64,000 bases of DNA, from assembly GCF_000314975.1 (NCBI RefSeq), contig NZ_BAEN01000011.1, positions 1 through 64,000 on the forward strand. Reading direction: 5' to 3'. Shown piece after piece: positions 31,191 through 39,143 of this stretch; position 1 is the first letter of the stretch; every line of letters begins with the position of its first letter. The position numbers and the translations under genes were made by a program. Origin of the DNA: Aliiglaciecola lipolytica E3 (GTDB lineage Bacteria; Pseudomonadota; Gammaproteobacteria; Enterobacterales; Alteromonadaceae). The notes beneath the pieces are model-generated. The model did no database searches. It was given only the letters and a program-made list of their open reading frames with translations, and was not told where the DNA came from.

Positions 31191-33455
31191 TTAGAAACTA
31201 TAGCCTACCGTAAGGTGGAATGTGCGTGGATCGCCATAGTAGCCAATCAAGGTTGTATCGCCGCCAAGACCAGGTAACAAATCACCGTTTGCATCTCTAC
31301 CACCAGTGAAGTTGTAACCCCCTACTCGATACTCTTCATCAGTTACGTTTTTAGCATGTAAGCCAGCATTCCATTGGCCATCATCGCTATACCATACCAA
31401 ACTCAGATTAACTAAACCGTAGCCTTCTTGACGAAGCAATTCATCTGGCGATTCAAACAGCTCGTAATCGTCACGGTAGTAGTAATTACCATTAAATACG
31501 AAATCACCTACATCTGTAGTAAAGGCATAATTAACCCCAGCATTGAAGGTAAAATCAGGTGTGTTCGAAATGACAAAGTTGTCTGATAAATCAATTGGGT
31601 TTCCAGCAGCATCCACAGAGAATACTTGGGTAAATTCAGCATCAATGGTGCCCAATGCACTGGTGAAAGTTAACCCTTCTGCAGCGACATAGGTCATTTC
31701 AATCTCAATACCGTTAGCGTCTGATTCGCCCACGTTAGCGATTCGTTGAGTAGGTTCAGATAGATCATCAGAAGGTACGTTTACAACATATTGTCTGTCT
31801 GTGTAATCCAATTTGAACAAGGTTGCATTCAATCTAAATGAATCAGTTATGTCACTCTTCATACCAATTTCATATGAGTCAACAATTTCAGGCGCAGCAG
31901 CTGGTTGAAAGAAAGTTGCTCGAGGGTTGTACATTCCAGACTTAAAGCCTTGAGAATAGCTACCGAAAAACATCGTAGAATCAGTTAATGCGTACTCTAA
32001 ACCCACTCTAGGGGTAAAACGCGACCAAGATTCCGTATCGTCAATAACGATATTTGCTGGATAGTCAGGTCTAACATAGCCATCGACCCAGCCTGAATTC
32101 GGGTAGGCTTGACCCAATCTAACTCCTGCATCTACCACACCATGTTTTTCATCTTTGGTGTAACGTAAACCTAGGGTGGTAGAAAGTTTATCAGTAATAT
32201 CATAAGACGCTTGTCCGTATACCGCTAAACTTTTCGTATCAGTACAACCGCTTTGCTCAATTGATATTCCAAAGGCCATCAAATACGCATCGTAAATACC
32301 ACAAGCTTCAGCATCATAATAATAAGCACCAGAAACAAACGTGACGCCATCGCCTACATAATTAAGCTGAAATTCTTGAGAGATTTGCTCATCAGTGTAC
32401 GTGGCTGGCGTATCGAAAATCCCTAAAGGCGTGTTATCAAAATCAATATTGGTAGGAGAATCACCTTCCCTGGTAGCAGTAACAGATTTAAACGCCCAGC
32501 TGTCGTTGATATCCCATTCAACGGTTAAGCTCATACCTTCAGTTTCTACTTTGTTCCAGGTTGGCAAGCTAGAGTAAGAATCGTAAACACTGTCTGGTTG
32601 AGGCGCATCAGTTAAAATACTGTCCGTTAAGCGATAGCCCCCTTTTGCGTTTGAGTCATCTCTGGTTTTATCGTAATTGAATCTGAAAAACAGGTCTTCA
32701 TTCGCTTGATATTCTAAAGTGAAGCGCGCTGCTAAAACGTCTTTGTTGTAGTTTTCTGTATCTTCACCAGCCGGGGCAACTAAGAATTCACCAAACCCAT
32801 CACGATTCAAAGTGGCAACTGCAAATCCAAAGTAAAAATTATCGCTAAGTGGGATTTGCCCCATGACTTTTAAGTCTTTTTGAGAGTAACTCCCTACCGT
32901 GGCGTTAATGTTAAATTCAGTATCACCTGACATTTTTTTAGTAACATATTTAATTGCGCCACCGATGGTATTCTTACCATACAAAGTTCCTTGCGGACCA
33001 CGTAAGACTTCCACACGTTCTAAATCAAATAAATCGAGGACCGCGCCTTGAGGTCTTGAAATATAAACATCATCGATATAAACACCTACTCCAGGTTCGA
33101 AGCCCCAGACAGGATCTTGTTGACCTACACCACGAATAAATGCGGTCAAGGTAGAGTTAGTACCGCGACTCACTTGTAATGTTGTGTTAGGAGATTGTTG
33201 CTGGATTTCAGTCATCACTGACATCCCTTTCTCCAACATTTCTGCAGCCCCTAATGAGGTAACAGAAACAGGCACTTCTTGCAGACTCTCAACTGTTTTA
33301 CGCGCAGTAACTTCGATTCGCTCTAAGCCAGCTTTAGATTCTTCTTGTGCTGCTAATTGTCCGGAGAGACAAGACAAAGTGACAGCTGATGCAATGATAG
33401 AAAGTTTCAATAACTTACCCTTATTTGACGTAGATTGTGATTGTGTGGTTTTCAT
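31191..33455 (-). CDS. TonB-dependent outer-membrane receptor, PHB-locus associated
   Basis: 754 residues. A signal peptide (about 1-37, ending QLAAQ) is followed by a TonB-box-like segment (LERIEVTARKT, about 44-54). The plug domain has VYIDDVYISRPQGAVLDLFDLERVEVLRGPQGTLYGKNTIGG-type motifs (about 125-170), and a 22-strand barrel ends in the terminal phenylalanine (TVGYSF). This subfamily (IroN/FyuA-like, large in Alteromonadales) often imports organic oligomers rather than iron. It is divergent from the four-gene PHB/3-hydroxybutyrate operon, and both sides share a 12-bp repeat. Import of hydroxybutyrate oligomers is inferred from that context only. Confidence 0.9.
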   Translation of the reverse strand: MKTTQSQSTSNKGKLLKLSIIASAVTLSCLSGQLAAQEESKAGLERIEVTARKTVESLQEVPVSVTSLGAAEMLEKGMSVMTEIQQQSPNTTLQVSRGTNSTLTAFIRGVGQQDPVWGFEPGVGVYIDDVYISRPQGAVLDLFDLERVEVLRGPQGTLYGKNTIGGAIKYVTKKMSGDTEFNINATVGSYSQKDLKVMGQIPLSDNFYFGFAVATLNRDGFGEFLVAPAGEDTENYNKDVLAARFTLEYQANEDLFFRFNYDKTRDDSNAKGGYRLTDSILTDAPQPDSVYDSYSSLPTWNKVETEGMSLTVEWDINDSWAFKSVTATREGDSPTNIDFDNTPLGIFDTPATYTDEQISQEFQLNYVGDGVTFVSGAYYYDAEACGIYDAYLMAFGISIEQSGCTDTKSLAVYGQASYDITDKLSTTLGLRYTKDEKHGVVDAGVRLGQAYPNSGWVDGYVRPDYPANIVIDDTESWSRFTPRVGLEYALTDSTMFFGSYSQGFKSGMYNPRATFFQPAAAPEIVDSYEIGMKSDITDSFRLNATLFKLDYTDRQYVVNVPSDDLSEPTQRIANVGESDANGIEIEMTYVAAEGLTFTSALGTIDAEFTQVFSVDAAGNPIDLSDNFVISNTPDFTFNAGVNYAFTTDVGDFVFNGNYYYRDDYELFESPDELLRQEGYGLVNLSLVWYSDDGQWNAGLHAKNVTDEEYRVGGYNFTGGRDANGDLLPGLGGDTTLIGYYGDPRTFHLTVGYSF

Positions 33456-33503
33456 TAAAGTGTCCTTTTTACACAGTTTTCTTTTTTTAATTTGTTAGAT
33501 TCG

Positions 33504-33515
33504 CTGCGGTCACAG
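33504..33515. promoter_or_regulatory. 12-bp repeat CTGCGGTCACAG, receptor-proximal copy
   Basis: The exact 12-mer recurs at 33659-33670. This copy sits 48 bp before the receptor start and extends into the palindrome GTCAC-A-GTGAC (33509-33519). It is a candidate operator. Confidence 0.5.
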
Positions 33516-33557
33516 TGACAGTGAAAACACTCTAATGGATTTACAAATATTTTACAT

Positions 33558-33573
33558 TAGTACCATAGTACTA
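33558..33573. promoter_or_regulatory. 16-bp palindrome between divergent promoters
   Basis: TAGTAC-CATA-GTACTA has perfect 6-bp arms and lies midway between the divergent receptor and permease genes. It is a candidate binding site for a dimeric regulator. No regulator gene is adjacent in the operon. Confidence 0.5.
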
Positions 33574-33658
33574 TGTCGCAAAGGGCAAAAAAGTTGAACA
33601 CTATATAGGGCCCAATATTGCATTTAATTATTAATATTGAGTGAAATGATATAGCTCT

Positions 33659-33670
33659 CTGCGGTCACAG
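33659..33670. promoter_or_regulatory. 12-bp repeat CTGCGGTCACAG, permease-proximal copy
   Basis: A second exact copy, in the same orientation as the one 155 bp upstream, ends 31 bp before the permease ATG. Confidence 0.5.
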
Positions 33671-33701
33671 ATATTTGTATCATTTAAAAAAAGGAATAAA
33701 A

Positions 33702-34997
33702 ATGCTGAGTCTAATTGGCTTAATCGGCGGCTTATTTTTATTAATTGTATTAACGATTAAAGGAATGAACCTTTTTGTCGCTGCGCCACTTTGCGCCTTG
33801 ATTGTAGCTCTAACAAGCGGTTTACCAGTATTTATTGGTGACACCAATTTTGTCGAAACTTATATGTCTGGATTTGCCGGTTTTGTCGCGAACTGGTTTT
33901 TTATGTTCTTACTAGGCAGCTTGTTTGGTAAATTTATGGAAGATACAGGTGCTGCAGATGCAGTAGCCAAAGCAATCATCGGTCGTTTAGGTAAACAACA
34001 TGCTGTTGCCGCAGTGGTTATCGCTTGTGCAATACTTACCTATGGCGGCGTAAGCGTTTTCGTCGTTGCATTTTCAGTTTATCCTATGGCATTAAGTCTA
34101 TTTAAAGATGCAGACCTGCCAAGACGATTTATCCCAGCTGCTTTAGCATTCGGCTCTGTTACCTTTACGATGACATCCGCAGGTTCACCTGAAATTCAAA
34201 ACTGGATCCCGATTAAATATTTAGGTACCTCACCTTTTGCAGCTTGGGAAGTCAGTTTAGTGGTTGCAATATTTATGGCGACATTAGGCTTCTGGTGGAT
34301 TAAAAAGATGATGAATAAAGCCTTAGCGGCTGGCGAACGTTTTGAAGCCAAAGATCATGATCCTAAAATTCCAGAAAGAGATTATCCCCATTGGATAACA
34401 GGCTTAATCCCGCTGCTCGTGGTGTTAGTCTTGTCATTTACTTTTCACGAATCACTCCAACAAATGGCTTTAATTGTTGCTTTAGGTGGCGGCGTACTTA
34501 CCTTAATGGTTATCAATTTTAAATATTTTCATAACTTAACCGCTGCTGTAGGTGTAGGTACAACAGGTGCGCTAATCGCAATCGGTAACACTGCCGCGGT
34601 GGTAGGATTCGGCACAATCGCAAAATCCACCGAAGCCTTTCAAGCCGCTGTTGAGGTAATGACTCAGATACCAGGAAATGAATTAATTGGTGCCGCAATA
34701 GCGGTCAGTGTTATTGCCGGATTAACCGGTTCAGCGTCAGGGGGACAAGCCATCGCATTACCTTTAGTGGGTCCACACTATATGGATCAGGGCGTCGATC
34801 CAGAACAATTGCATAGAATTGTGTCCATTTCTTCGGGTGCGTTAGACTCATTACCGCATAATGGCTATGTTGTCACCACGATAAGAGCAATTTGTCATGA
34901 GACACACCAACGTGCCTATTGGGCTGTCGGGGCATTGACCGTTGTAATACCACTTATCGGATTATGTCTAGCGATTGCCCTATTCACAATATTTTAA
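33702..34997 (+). CDS. GntP-family permease, probable 3-hydroxybutyrate transporter
   Basis: An inner-membrane transporter of 431 residues from the ATG at 33702, which has AAGGA six nt upstream. A TTG further upstream would lengthen the protein but lacks a ribosome site and adds polar residues. About 11-12 hydrophobic helices are present. Signatures include FLLGSLFGKFMEDTGAADAVA and LTGSASGGQAIALPLVGPHYMDQG, typical of the GntP superfamily. D-beta-hydroxybutyrate permeases (BhbP) of rhizobia and Ralstonia belong to this superfamily. It heads an operon with a PHA depolymerase and a 3-hydroxybutyrate dehydrogenase, which supports hydroxybutyrate as substrate. Gluconate or another hydroxy acid remains possible. 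Confidence 0.85.
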   Translation: MLSLIGLIGGLFLLIVLTIKGMNLFVAAPLCALIVALTSGLPVFIGDTNFVETYMSGFAGFVANWFFMFLLGSLFGKFMEDTGAADAVAKAIIGRLGKQHAVAAVVIACAILTYGGVSVFVVAFSVYPMALSLFKDADLPRRFIPAALAFGSVTFTMTSAGSPEIQNWIPIKYLGTSPFAAWEVSLVVAIFMATLGFWWIKKMMNKALAAGERFEAKDHDPKIPERDYPHWITGLIPLLVVLVLSFTFHESLQQMALIVALGGGVLTLMVINFKYFHNLTAAVGVGTTGALIAIGNTAAVVGFGTIAKSTEAFQAAVEVMTQIPGNELIGAAIAVSVIAGLTGSASGGQAIALPLVGPHYMDQGVDPEQLHRIVSISSGALDSLPHNGYVVTTIRAICHETHQRAYWAVGALTVVIPLIGLCLAIALFTIF

Positions 34998-35026
34998 ATC
35001 GTAAAATCAGTGTTAGGAGAACACAC

Positions 35027-36262
35027 TTGAAATTGAATTATCTAAGATTTGGTAGGTTGTGTTTATTGTTGGTGTGTTTTGCAACGCAATCTGCCTGCGC
35101 CAATAATAACGACCGCTCCAATGCTAATATTGACGAACAAAAAAATCTGCCATTGGTTCAGAAAAACGCGTTTACTTCTGAGAACTTTATTACTTTTGGC
35201 GGTAAAACTATCCCTAGCGTGACCGTAGGATGGGAAAGTTATGGCAATCTTAATGCGGCAAAAGATAACGTAATTTTGATCACCCATTATTTTACCGGAA
35301 ACTCTCATGCAGCAGGCAAATACCAACTTAGTGATACTACCGCTGGATATTGGAATGACATAATTGGCCCAGGCAAAGCAATCGACACCGATCGCTTTTA
35401 TGTTATCAGTGTCGATAGCCTAGCTAACTTAGGCGTGCATGATCCTAATGTGATCACAACAGGCCCTGCCTCGATCAACCCAGCAACGGGTAAACCCTAC
35501 GGCTTAGACTTCCCAGTAGTCACGATTCGCGATTTTGTAAATGTGCAAAAACAATTGCTAACTTCGTTAGGCATTTCTAAATTATATGCAGTCGTTGGTC
35601 CTTCGATGGGTTCAATGCAAGCACTTGATTGGGCCATTGCTTACCCAGAATGGGTCGAAAGAATGATTTCAGTAATCGGCGCTGGCGAAGCTGATGCTTG
35701 GACATCGGCCAACTTAGAACATTGGGCATCCCCGATCAAACTAGATAAGCATTGGCAGCAAGGTAATTATTACGATTCCCAACCGCCTGTAGATGGTTTA
35801 GTGGCATCACTGATGCTTATTACCCAAGACGCACTTTACCCCGACTTTTTCAATCAAGTCGGTGAACAAATTGGATTTTCAACTTCCGAGACGGGCCCGT
35901 TAGAAGACATTCGGCAAACACCAAGCATCGTAAATTGGTTGAAAAAAAGAGCGCAAGCTAGAGCAGAGACAATGGATGCGAATCACCTGCTGTATTTGGT
36001 CAGAGCTTGCCAATTATATGTTGCGGGGCATCAAGGTGATCTAAAAAATGCACTACAAAAAGTGCAGGCGAAAACCCTATTCTTACCCGCCGCTACTGAC
36101 TTGTTATTGATGCCCTACAATGTAGAAAAAACCCATCAATTATTATTAGATAGTGGCAAAGATAGCCAACTTAAAATACTGCCAGGCACATTGGGACACT
36201 TAGAAGGCGTTACCGGCATTAGCAAACATGCTGAACTCATTAATTCATTTCTAAACAAGTAG
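35027..36262 (+). CDS. Exported MetX-like alpha/beta hydrolase
   Basis: 411 residues from a TTG at 35027 preceded by AGGAGA at 7-nt spacing. A longer reading would overlap the permease gene and lacks a ribosome site. The N terminus (RFGRLCLLLVCFATQSACA) is an export signal, perhaps with a poor lipobox. The rest resembles homoserine O-acetyltransferase: nucleophile Ser in GPSMGSMQALDWA, Asp in LFLPAATDLLL and His in GTLGHLEGV. A biosynthetic MetX would be cytoplasmic. An exported copy between a permease and a PHA depolymerase more likely acts as a periplasmic esterase, perhaps on hydroxybutyrate oligomers. That role is inference. Confidence 0.8.
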   Translation: MKLNYLRFGRLCLLLVCFATQSACANNNDRSNANIDEQKNLPLVQKNAFTSENFITFGGKTIPSVTVGWESYGNLNAAKDNVILITHYFTGNSHAAGKYQLSDTTAGYWNDIIGPGKAIDTDRFYVISVDSLANLGVHDPNVITTGPASINPATGKPYGLDFPVVTIRDFVNVQKQLLTSLGISKLYAVVGPSMGSMQALDWAIAYPEWVERMISVIGAGEADAWTSANLEHWASPIKLDKHWQQGNYYDSQPPVDGLVASLMLITQDALYPDFFNQVGEQIGFSTSETGPLEDIRQTPSIVNWLKKRAQARAETMDANHLLYLVRACQLYVAGHQGDLKNALQKVQAKTLFLPAATDLLLMPYNVEKTHQLLLDSGKDSQLKILPGTLGHLEGVTGISKHAELINSFLNK

Positions 36263-36275
36263 GTAGAAAAAGAAC

Positions 36276-37283
36276 ATGATCAAACTCCACAAACTGGTTG
36301 TATTAATAGGTTTAATTACCAGTATCCAAGCAACAGCTGAACCCACAAAACTAGATCTAGCCATTGAAAAGATCACTGTCTCGGGATTATCGAGTGGCGG
36401 CTTTATGGCGAATCAATTTCACATAGCCCATTCAGATTGGGTGAGGGGAGCAGCGATTTTAGCAGCAGGTCCTTACTATTGTGCTCAAGGTAGTATCACA
36501 ACTGCACTTTCTCAGTGTGTTAATAAGCAATCGGATGAATTTTCTTTAGCCCCTTTAAACGCGCAATTAAAGCAATATGCAGATAAAGGCTTGATTGCCC
36601 CTTTATCTAACTTAAAAGACAGTCAAGTTTGGCTATTGCATGGCACCTTGGATGCAAGAGTAACGAGATCGGTGGCGAATGCGCTTTTCCAACAATATCA
36701 AACGCTCGTAGCCCCCGAAAATTTGACTTATGTAAAAGAGAAACCTTTCGCTCACCACTTCCCTACCCTTGCCTCAGGAGCAAGATGTGACACGTCAGAA
36801 TCTCCCTTTTTAGGGAATTGCCAATTTGACGCAGCTGGCGAACTTTTGAATTATTTATATTCCGATTTAACCCCTCCCGTACAAAAGTTAAATGGCAAAA
36901 TCAACGCAATAAATCAACATGAATTAGGTGGGGAACCTGCTGAGTCATTAGCTGAGACGGGTTATCTTTACGTTCCTCAAGCATGCGCAAGAGGCCAAAC
37001 CTGCGAGGTTCACGTCAATTTTCATGGCTGCAACCAAAATGCTGAAACCATAGGTCAAGAATATATCCAAAATAATGGCTTAAATCGTTGGGCAGACAGT
37101 AATCAATTGGTTGTGCTATATCCACAAACAAATACCTCAATGATGTTGCCAATGAACCCTCAGGGTTGCTGGGATTGGTGGGGCTACACCGACGAAAATT
37201 ATGCAAACCAACAAGGACAACAAATTCAGGCAGTGAAAAATATAGTCAAATCACTTGCCGTCCAACCGAATCGTAAAGGATAA
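36276..37283 (+). CDS. Secreted short-chain PHA (PHB) depolymerase, catalytic type 2
   Basis: 335 residues with a signal peptide (about 1-21, ending in TAEP). The lipase box GLSSG (about 38-42) is near the N terminus, and the oxyanion block VNFHGCNQ is near residue 249. This order is the mark of type 2 extracellular PHA depolymerases, in which the lipase box precedes the oxyanion hole. Several cysteine pairs suggest disulfides. It lacks a separate substrate-binding domain, so it may act on amorphous polymer or oligomers. It lies 13 nt after the MetX-like gene and 3 nt before bdhA. The product would be 3-hydroxybutyrate, which the flanking genes could import and oxidise. Confidence 0.85.
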   Translation: MIKLHKLVVLIGLITSIQATAEPTKLDLAIEKITVSGLSSGGFMANQFHIAHSDWVRGAAILAAGPYYCAQGSITTALSQCVNKQSDEFSLAPLNAQLKQYADKGLIAPLSNLKDSQVWLLHGTLDARVTRSVANALFQQYQTLVAPENLTYVKEKPFAHHFPTLASGARCDTSESPFLGNCQFDAAGELLNYLYSDLTPPVQKLNGKINAINQHELGGEPAESLAETGYLYVPQACARGQTCEVHVNFHGCNQNAETIGQEYIQNNGLNRWADSNQLVVLYPQTNTSMMLPMNPQGCWDWWGYTDENYANQQGQQIQAVKNIVKSLAVQPNRKG

Positions 37284-37286
37284 AAC

Positions 37287-38054
37287 ATGCAAAGTAAGAC
37301 CATATTAATCACCGGTGCAGCTAGTGGTATTGGATTTGGCATTGCCCAACACCTAGGTGAACTGGGCCACAAAATAATCGTAGCCGATATTAATCTGGAA
37401 GCTGCGCAAAACGCAGTAAACAAATTAATAACGGTTAAAATAAATGCACTTGCAGTGCAATTAGATGTTGCTGATGCAGTTCAGATTGAAGCGCTTCCCG
37501 AGAAACTTCTCCCAGACCAAATAGATGTATTAATTAACAATGCAGGAATTCAACACGTTTCTAGGTTAGAGGACTTTCCGGCGCAAAAATGGCAACAACT
37601 GATAAATATAATGTTGGTTGGCCCAGCATTATTGGCAAAAGCATTTTTGCCACAAATGCGCGAACAAAACTTTGGAAGAATTATCAATGTGGGTTCGTTG
37701 CATTCGGTTGTAGCTTCGCCTTATAAATCGGCTTATGTTGCCGCAAAACACGGTTTACTCGGTTTTGCTAAAACGCTAGCGTTAGAAACAGGTGACTGCA
37801 ACGTTACGGTGAATACACTTTGTCCAGGATATGTTAAAACCCCATTGGTCGAACAGCAAATTGCAGCTCAAGCTATAGAAAACGGCATAAGTGAAGAAGA
37901 TGTAATTAATAAAATTATGCTCGAGCCCATGCCAAAGAAAGCCTTTATTGAAATAGAAGAATTAGCCAGTAGCGCAGCTTTTTTGATAAGTGATGCTGCG
38001 AAAAACATTACTGCTCAGGCTTTAGTTATAGATGGCGGTTGGACAGCTAGATAA
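37287..38054 (+). CDS. bdhA: 3-hydroxybutyrate dehydrogenase (SDR family)
   Basis: A 255-residue short-chain dehydrogenase that oxidises (R)-3-hydroxybutyrate to acetoacetate with NAD+. The cofactor motif TGAASGIGFGI is at about 7-17, NNAG at about 88-91 and the active-site YVAAK at about 151-155. The sequences GSLHSVVASPYKSAY and NTLCPGYVKTPLVEQQI are typical of 3-hydroxybutyrate dehydrogenase rather than generic SDRs. It is the last gene of the permease-hydrolase-depolymerase operon, starting 3 nt after the depolymerase stop with an AAAGGA site. Confidence 0.92.
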   Translation: MQSKTILITGAASGIGFGIAQHLGELGHKIIVADINLEAAQNAVNKLITVKINALAVQLDVADAVQIEALPEKLLPDQIDVLINNAGIQHVSRLEDFPAQKWQQLINIMLVGPALLAKAFLPQMREQNFGRIINVGSLHSVVASPYKSAYVAAKHGLLGFAKTLALETGDCNVTVNTLCPGYVKTPLVEQQIAAQAIENGISEEDVINKIMLEPMPKKAFIEIEELASSAAFLISDAAKNITAQALVIDGGWTAR

Positions 38055-38180
38055 CTACCCTTTACGGAAATAATCTAGATTGTCGACGATAGCGCTTCAA
38101 TTTTTGCTGGCTGTATCAACATGCTTGGTTTTAATCGCTAAGCATGGTTATACTGAGTTTTTAAATTATCATCGAATTTT

Positions 38181-39056
38181 ATGTCATTTAAAACCATTGG
38201 ATTGATCGGAAAGCCAGCACATGAAGGTGCCAACACCAGCTTAAATGCAATTTTACACTTTCTAAAAAAGAAAGGTTGTCGAACGATTGTTGAGAAAAAA
38301 GTCGCTGGCATGCTGCAAGGCAATGGTTTTGAAACTGCAGATTTAGAAAGTATCGGCTTACAGGCAGATCTCGCTATTGTGGTGGGTGGTGATGGCAATA
38401 TGTTAGGTGCAGCTCGGGTGTTAGCCAAGCACGACGTTGCGGTTGTTGGTGTAAACCGAGGTAATTTAGGTTTTTTGACCGACATTCATCCAGAAGACAT
38501 TGATAGACAGTTAACCTGCTTGTTTGATGGTGAATTTGTCCGAGAACAGCGATTTATTTTACAAGTTGAAGTATTTCGCGAGGGCATTAAACAAAGTTCA
38601 AATGTAGCTATAAATGAAGTGGTATTGCACCATGGAAAAGTGGCGCACATGATGGAGTTTGAAATATATATTGACGATAACTTCGTGTTTAGTCAGCGCT
38701 CAGACGGATTAATCGTAGCAACACCAACGGGATCAACAGCTTATTCACTTTCAGGTGGAGGCCCTATCCTCACCCCCAACTTGGATGCGTTAACGTTAGT
38801 CCCGATGTTTCCGCACACACTAAGTAGTAGGCCAATAGTGGTGGATGCGAATAGTATTGTAAAAATGAAAGTTTCCTGTGACAACACAGATAATTTACAA
38901 GTCAGTTGTGATAGCCACATCGCACTGACAGTACTGCCCGGTGATGAGATACACATTAAGAAAAATCAAGATCGCCTATCACTCATACATCCCAAAGATT
39001 ATAACTATTTTAATGTTTTACGGACCAAACTTGGTTGGGGTTCAAAACTCTATTAA
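38181..39056 (+). CDS. nadK: NAD kinase
   Basis: The 291-residue enzyme phosphorylates NAD to NADP. The GGDGN motif ([15 protein letters not shown], about 72-86) and the glycine-rich block [14 protein letters not shown] (about 186-199) are diagnostic. The length matches E. coli (292). It sits just upstream of recN, the usual gammaproteobacterial order. Confidence 0.98.
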   Translation: MSFKTIGLIGKPAHEGANTSLNAILHFLKKKGCRTIVEKKVAGMLQGNGFETADLESIGLQADLAIVVGGDGNMLGAARVLAKHDVAVVGVNRGNLGFLTDIHPEDIDRQLTCLFDGEFVREQRFILQVEVFREGIKQSSNVAINEVVLHHGKVAHMMEFEIYIDDNFVFSQRSDGLIVATPTGSTAYSLSGGGPILTPNLDALTLVPMFPHTLSSRPIVVDANSIVKMKVSCDNTDNLQVSCDSHIALTVLPGDEIHIKKNQDRLSLIHPKDYNYFNVLRTKLGWGSKLY

Positions 39057-39098
39057 TTTCACATCAAAACGCTTTTTCTACTTTACAAGCACAAATTT

Positions 39099-39114
39099 AT
39101 GTATATATTTACAG
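39099..39114 (+). promoter_or_regulatory. LexA box 1 upstream of recN
   Basis: ATGTATATATTTACAG differs from the CTGT-N8-ACAG consensus by one base and has the AT-rich core. It lies 30 bp before the recN start. Confidence 0.78.
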
Positions 39115-39117
39115 TTA

Positions 39118-39133
39118 CTGTATAAATAACCAT
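39118..39133 (+). promoter_or_regulatory. LexA box 2 upstream of recN (degenerate)
   Basis: CTGTATAAATAACCAT has a perfect left half-site (TACTGTATA when extended) and a poor right half. It abuts box 1. Tandem boxes are also present upstream of E. coli recN. Confidence 0.55.
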
Positions 39134-39143
39134 GTAAGTTTTT

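Noticed and set aside
33675-33701. TTG start for the GntP permease
   Set aside because: It adds nine residues ahead of the conserved hydrophobic start, lacks a ribosome site and would overlap the regulatory repeat region. The ATG at 33702 has AAGGA.
34919-35026. Longer N terminus for the MetX-like hydrolase
   Set aside because: It overlaps the permease gene, has no ribosome site and would bury the export signal. The TTG at 35027 has AGGAGA at good spacing.
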